Of a stretch of 9,964 nucleotides of DNA, positions 8,118-9,964 are shown in pieces. The number at the start of each line of letters is the position of its first letter. Within the stretch, counting starts at the first letter, position 1. This DNA comes from an uncultured Eubacteriales bacterium. GTDB taxonomy: Bacteria > Bacillota_A > Clostridia > Lachnospirales > Lachnospiraceae. The DNA lies in NCBI GenBank assembly GCA_902803345.1, contig CADCPV010000454.1, positions 1 to 9,964 of the forward strand, read 5' to 3'. The notes below the pieces were generated by a model. That model worked only from the letters and a program-made list of their open reading frames with translations. It was not told the DNA's origin and did no database searches. Both the position numbers and the translations under genes were made by a program.

Positions 8118-8893
8118 TGATGAAACGGATCTGTTCGGTTCTTGCCCTCCTGACACTTATTCTGGCAGCACTTTTCTTCCCGGTCCGTGCATCCGCTGAC
8201 GGCAGCGGACGCATGGTGATTTCGGATAATGCGGACCTTCTCACGGATGAGGAGGAAGCAGCGCTTCTTCAGGTTATGGAACCGATTACCGAATACGGCA
8301 ATATTGCCTTCGCATCGGTGCCGGAGAAAGGCAATCCGGGAACAGCGGATGACTACGCGGAAAGCTTTTACCAGAACACCTTCGGCCTGACAGACGGCGG
8401 CGTTTTTCTGGTTGACATGGACAACCGGAAGATATATATTTACTGTCAGGACTTCTTCTACGAAATCATTACAACAAACCGCGCGGAAACCATTACGGAC
8501 AATACCTATAAGTATGCTTCCCGCGGCGAATACTATGAATGCGCAGCCGAAGCATTCCGCGAGATGAATACGCTTTTGGAGGGCGGAAGGATCGCACAGC
8601 CGATGAAATACGTTTCAAACGGGTTCCTGGCGCTGATTATCGCCTTCCTGATCAATTTCATTATCGTCCGGTCTGCGACAAAACTCCGCGCACCGACACA
8701 GAGCGAAATGGTCGAGAACGCGAGAGTGTTCTTTGAAAGCAGCGAAGGCATTGCGGTCTTTACCCATCAGACCAAGCGCTACGATCCGGTCCAGACCTCC
8801 TCCGGCGGAAGAAGCGGAGGCGGCGGAGGCGGCTTCTCCGGCGGGGGAGGCGGCGGAGGCCACAGCGGAGGCGGCGGAGGCCACTCCTTCTGA
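8117..8893 (+). CDS. TPM-domain protein with signal peptide, membrane anchor and glycine-rich tail
   Basis: Numbered from the ATG at 8117, this is a 258-residue exported protein. Residues 1-27 form a signal peptide with a hydrophobic core and an ASA cleavage motif before Asp28. Residues 33-155 fit the TPM (TLP18.3/Psb32/MOLO-1) fold: VISDNADLLTDEEEAAL at the start, GGVFLVDMDNRKIYIY in the middle, and a final helical part. The function of this fold varies and no substrate can be named. A membrane helix follows (about 169-184), then a likely cytoplasmic segment and a tail of glycine runs broken by Phe, Ser and His, ending in HSF. The gene overlaps the zinc-ribbon gene by one base, so both are probably made together and may form a membrane complex, as proposed for YdjG-YdjH. 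ATG 8120 is an equally possible start. Confidence 0.9.
   Translation: MMKRICSVLALLTLILAALFFPVRASADGSGRMVISDNADLLTDEEEAALLQVMEPITEYGNIAFASVPEKGNPGTADDYAESFYQNTFGLTDGGVFLVDMDNRKIYIYCQDFFYEIITTNRAETITDNTYKYASRGEYYECAAEAFREMNTLLEGGRIAQPMKYVSNGFLALIIAFLINFIIVRSATKLRAPTQSEMVENARVFFESSEGIAVFTHQTKRYDPVQTSSGGRSGGGGGGFSGGGGGGGHSGGGGGHSF
8804..8890 (+). repeat. Low-complexity glycine-coding repeat at the TPM gene 3' end
   Basis: Imperfect GGCGGAGGC-type units encode glycine runs of five to seven residues separated by FS and HS dipeptides. Such tracts can change length by slippage. Other frames through it are open only because of this composition. Confidence 0.8.
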
Positions 8894-8957
8894 TTCCGAT
8901 TCCCGCAGAAAAGAAAGCATTTCAATGATTTATACATCAGCATAAGGAGATCTGATT

Positions 8958-9413
8958 ATGCGCTGTCCATTCTGTAACTATGATGATACCAAGGTAATCG
9001 ATTCCAGGCCTGCGGACGAGCAGAACGCAATCCGCCGCCGCCGGGAGTGCGGCAAATGCGGCAAGCGTTTTACGACCTATGAGCGGCTGGAGCGCTTCCC
9101 GATGATGGTGATCAAAAAGGACGAGACCCGCGAGGCTTACGACCGCACCAAGGCAGAGAAGGGCATCATGCTTGCCTGTCACAAGCGGCCGGTATCGGCG
9201 GAGCAGGTGTCGCGGCTTCTTGACGATCTGGAGAACCAGCTGTTCAATACCGGCGAGAAGGAAATCCCGGTGTCGATGATCAGCGAGATCATCATGGACC
9301 GCCTGAAAGAGCTCGATGAAGTGGCTTACGTGCGTTTTGCGAGCGTCAACCGCGAATTCAAGGATGTCGAAACCTTCGGCGAAGAAATCATGAAATTACT
9401 CAAGAAAAAATAA
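8958..9413 (+). CDS. nrdR: Transcriptional repressor NrdR
   Basis: NrdR senses ATP/dATP through an ATP-cone and represses ribonucleotide reductase genes by binding NrdR boxes in their promoters. The 151 residues match the family length. The N-terminal zinc ribbon is complete, with CPFC (Cys3, Cys6) and CGKC (Cys31, Cys34). VIDSRPADEQNAIRRRREC lies between them and FTTYERLE follows, all hallmark NrdR sequence. The ATP-cone spans about 49-139, with VIKKDETREAYDRTKAEKGI and CHKRPVS. AAGGAG (8944-8949), eight bases before the ATG, gives a firm start. No ribonucleotide reductase gene is in the window, so it acts in trans. The 64-base spacer before it has only a poor TATACA-like box with no -35 partner, so read-through from the TPM gene is possible. 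It overlaps yqeG by one base. Confidence 0.97.
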   Translation: MRCPFCNYDDTKVIDSRPADEQNAIRRRRECGKCGKRFTTYERLERFPMMVIKKDETREAYDRTKAEKGIMLACHKRPVSAEQVSRLLDDLENQLFNTGEKEIPVSMISEIIMDRLKELDEVAYVRFASVNREFKDVETFGEEIMKLLKKK

Positions 9414-9946
9414 TGTTCGGCAATCTCTTTATTCCGGAACGGCAGGCTGACAGCATCCGGGACATCGACTTCGAAGCAGAATATGAAAGCGGCTTTCGGG
9501 CAGTGATTTTCGATATCGACAACACGCTCGTGCCGCATGATGCGCCCGCCACAGCGGAGACTGCGGAGTTTTTCAGCATGCTTCGGGCAATCGGTTTCAG
9601 GACCTGCCTGATATCCAATAACCAGGAAAGCCGCGTCAAGCCTTTCGCGGATGTGGTTGATTCGCTGTATCTGACGGATGCGGAAAAGCCCCGAAGGAAA
9701 AGCTACCGGAAAGCCATGCGGCTTTTGGGGACGAACCTTCAGAACACCCTCTTTGTCGGGGACCAGCTTCTGACGGATGTGCTTGGCGCGCGCCGGCTCG
9801 GCATGCATCATATCATGGTGGATCCCGTGGATCCGGAGAGCGAACCGGACCATATCAAATTCAAACGGGTCATTGAAAAGATCATGCTTTTCGGGCGGAA
9901 AATCAAGCGGGTTTCCAAAAAAGACTTGAAAAATGAGAAAGAATAG
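9413..9946 (+). CDS. yqeG: YqeG family HAD IIIA-type phosphatase
   Basis: This is a cytoplasmic HAD-superfamily hydrolase of 177 residues, similar in length and layout to B. subtilis YqeG, whose physiological substrate is not firmly known to me. Motif I is VIFDIDNTLV, with nucleophile Asp34 and acid/base Asp36. Motif II is LISNNQ (Ser68). The motif III lysine is Lys92 in AEKPRRKSY. Motif IV is GDQLLTDVLG (Asp117, Asp122). There is no large cap insertion, as in class III HADs. The N-terminal MFGNLFIPER matches the family start. The ATG overlaps the nrdR TAA by one base (TAATG) and has no clear ribosome binding site, only A-rich sequence, which suggests coupling to nrdR translation. The C-terminus is lysine-rich. 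The last codons overlap a promoter that points downstream. Confidence 0.93.
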   Translation: MFGNLFIPERQADSIRDIDFEAEYESGFRAVIFDIDNTLVPHDAPATAETAEFFSMLRAIGFRTCLISNNQESRVKPFADVVDSLYLTDAEKPRRKSYRKAMRLLGTNLQNTLFVGDQLLTDVLGARRLGMHHIMVDPVDPESEPDHIKFKRVIEKIMLFGRKIKRVSKKDLKNEKE

Positions 9947-9954
9947 TATACAAT
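9926..9954 (+). promoter_or_regulatory. Sigma-A-type promoter facing out of the window
   Basis: TTGAAA (9926-9931) and TACAAT (9949-9954) are exactly 17 bases apart, each matching consensus at five of six positions, in a locally AT-rich stretch. The -35 box lies inside yqeG and the -10 just after its stop at 9946. Transcription would start near 9961 and serve a gene beyond the window. Confidence 0.65.
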
Positions 9955-9964
9955 AGCCAAGTGC

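Noticed and set aside
8929..8936. Possible -10 box (TTATACA) before nrdR
   Set aside because: No acceptable -35 box 16-18 bases upstream and no clear extended -10.
8733..8945. Alternative + frame through the glycine repeat, rich in Ala/Glu
   Set aside because: A by-product of the GGC/GGA repeat; the TPM frame has a signal peptide, a domain and a ribosome binding site.

Overview
The window holds eight complete protein-coding genes, all on the + strand and tightly packed. I see no RNA gene, mobile element, CRISPR array or sign of recent transfer. Strong AGGAGG-type ribosome binding sites, sigma-A-like promoters, GC-leaning codons and the gene families present (M3B oligoendopeptidase, YqeG, NrdR, and a zinc-ribbon/TPM pair like Bacillus YdjG/YdjH) point to a Firmicute. 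A Clostridia member, perhaps Lachnospiraceae, is my best guess. That assignment is inference from gene content, not from a marker gene.

Layout. Positions 10-1689 encode PTS enzyme I (ptsI), probably the last gene of a unit whose start lies upstream. A long hairpin (1759-1800) probably ends that unit. A convincing extended -10 promoter (1861-1890) then opens a new one: an unrecognised 347-residue protein (1938-2981), an M3-family oligoendopeptidase (3066-4739) and peptide chain release factor 3 (prfC, 4740-6326). The last two abut with no gap. A 78-base spacer with a stem-loop but no T-tract leads to a two-gene envelope module: a double zinc-ribbon multi-pass membrane protein (6405-8117) and a secreted, membrane-anchored TPM-domain protein with a glycine-rich tail (8117-8893). 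They overlap by one base. NrdR, the ribonucleotide reductase repressor (8958-9413), and a YqeG-type HAD phosphatase (9413-9946) follow, also with a one-base overlap. A good promoter (9926-9954) inside and just after the end of yqeG faces out of the window.

Function. Most of the content is housekeeping: sugar uptake and phosphoryl transfer, peptide turnover, translation termination and dNTP control. The least explained parts are the 1938-2981 protein, which has its own promoter, and the zinc-ribbon/TPM pair, which resembles the B. subtilis YdjG-YdjH envelope-stress partners but has no pspA or SPFH gene nearby. I found no clear evidence of a wholly new multi-gene system.
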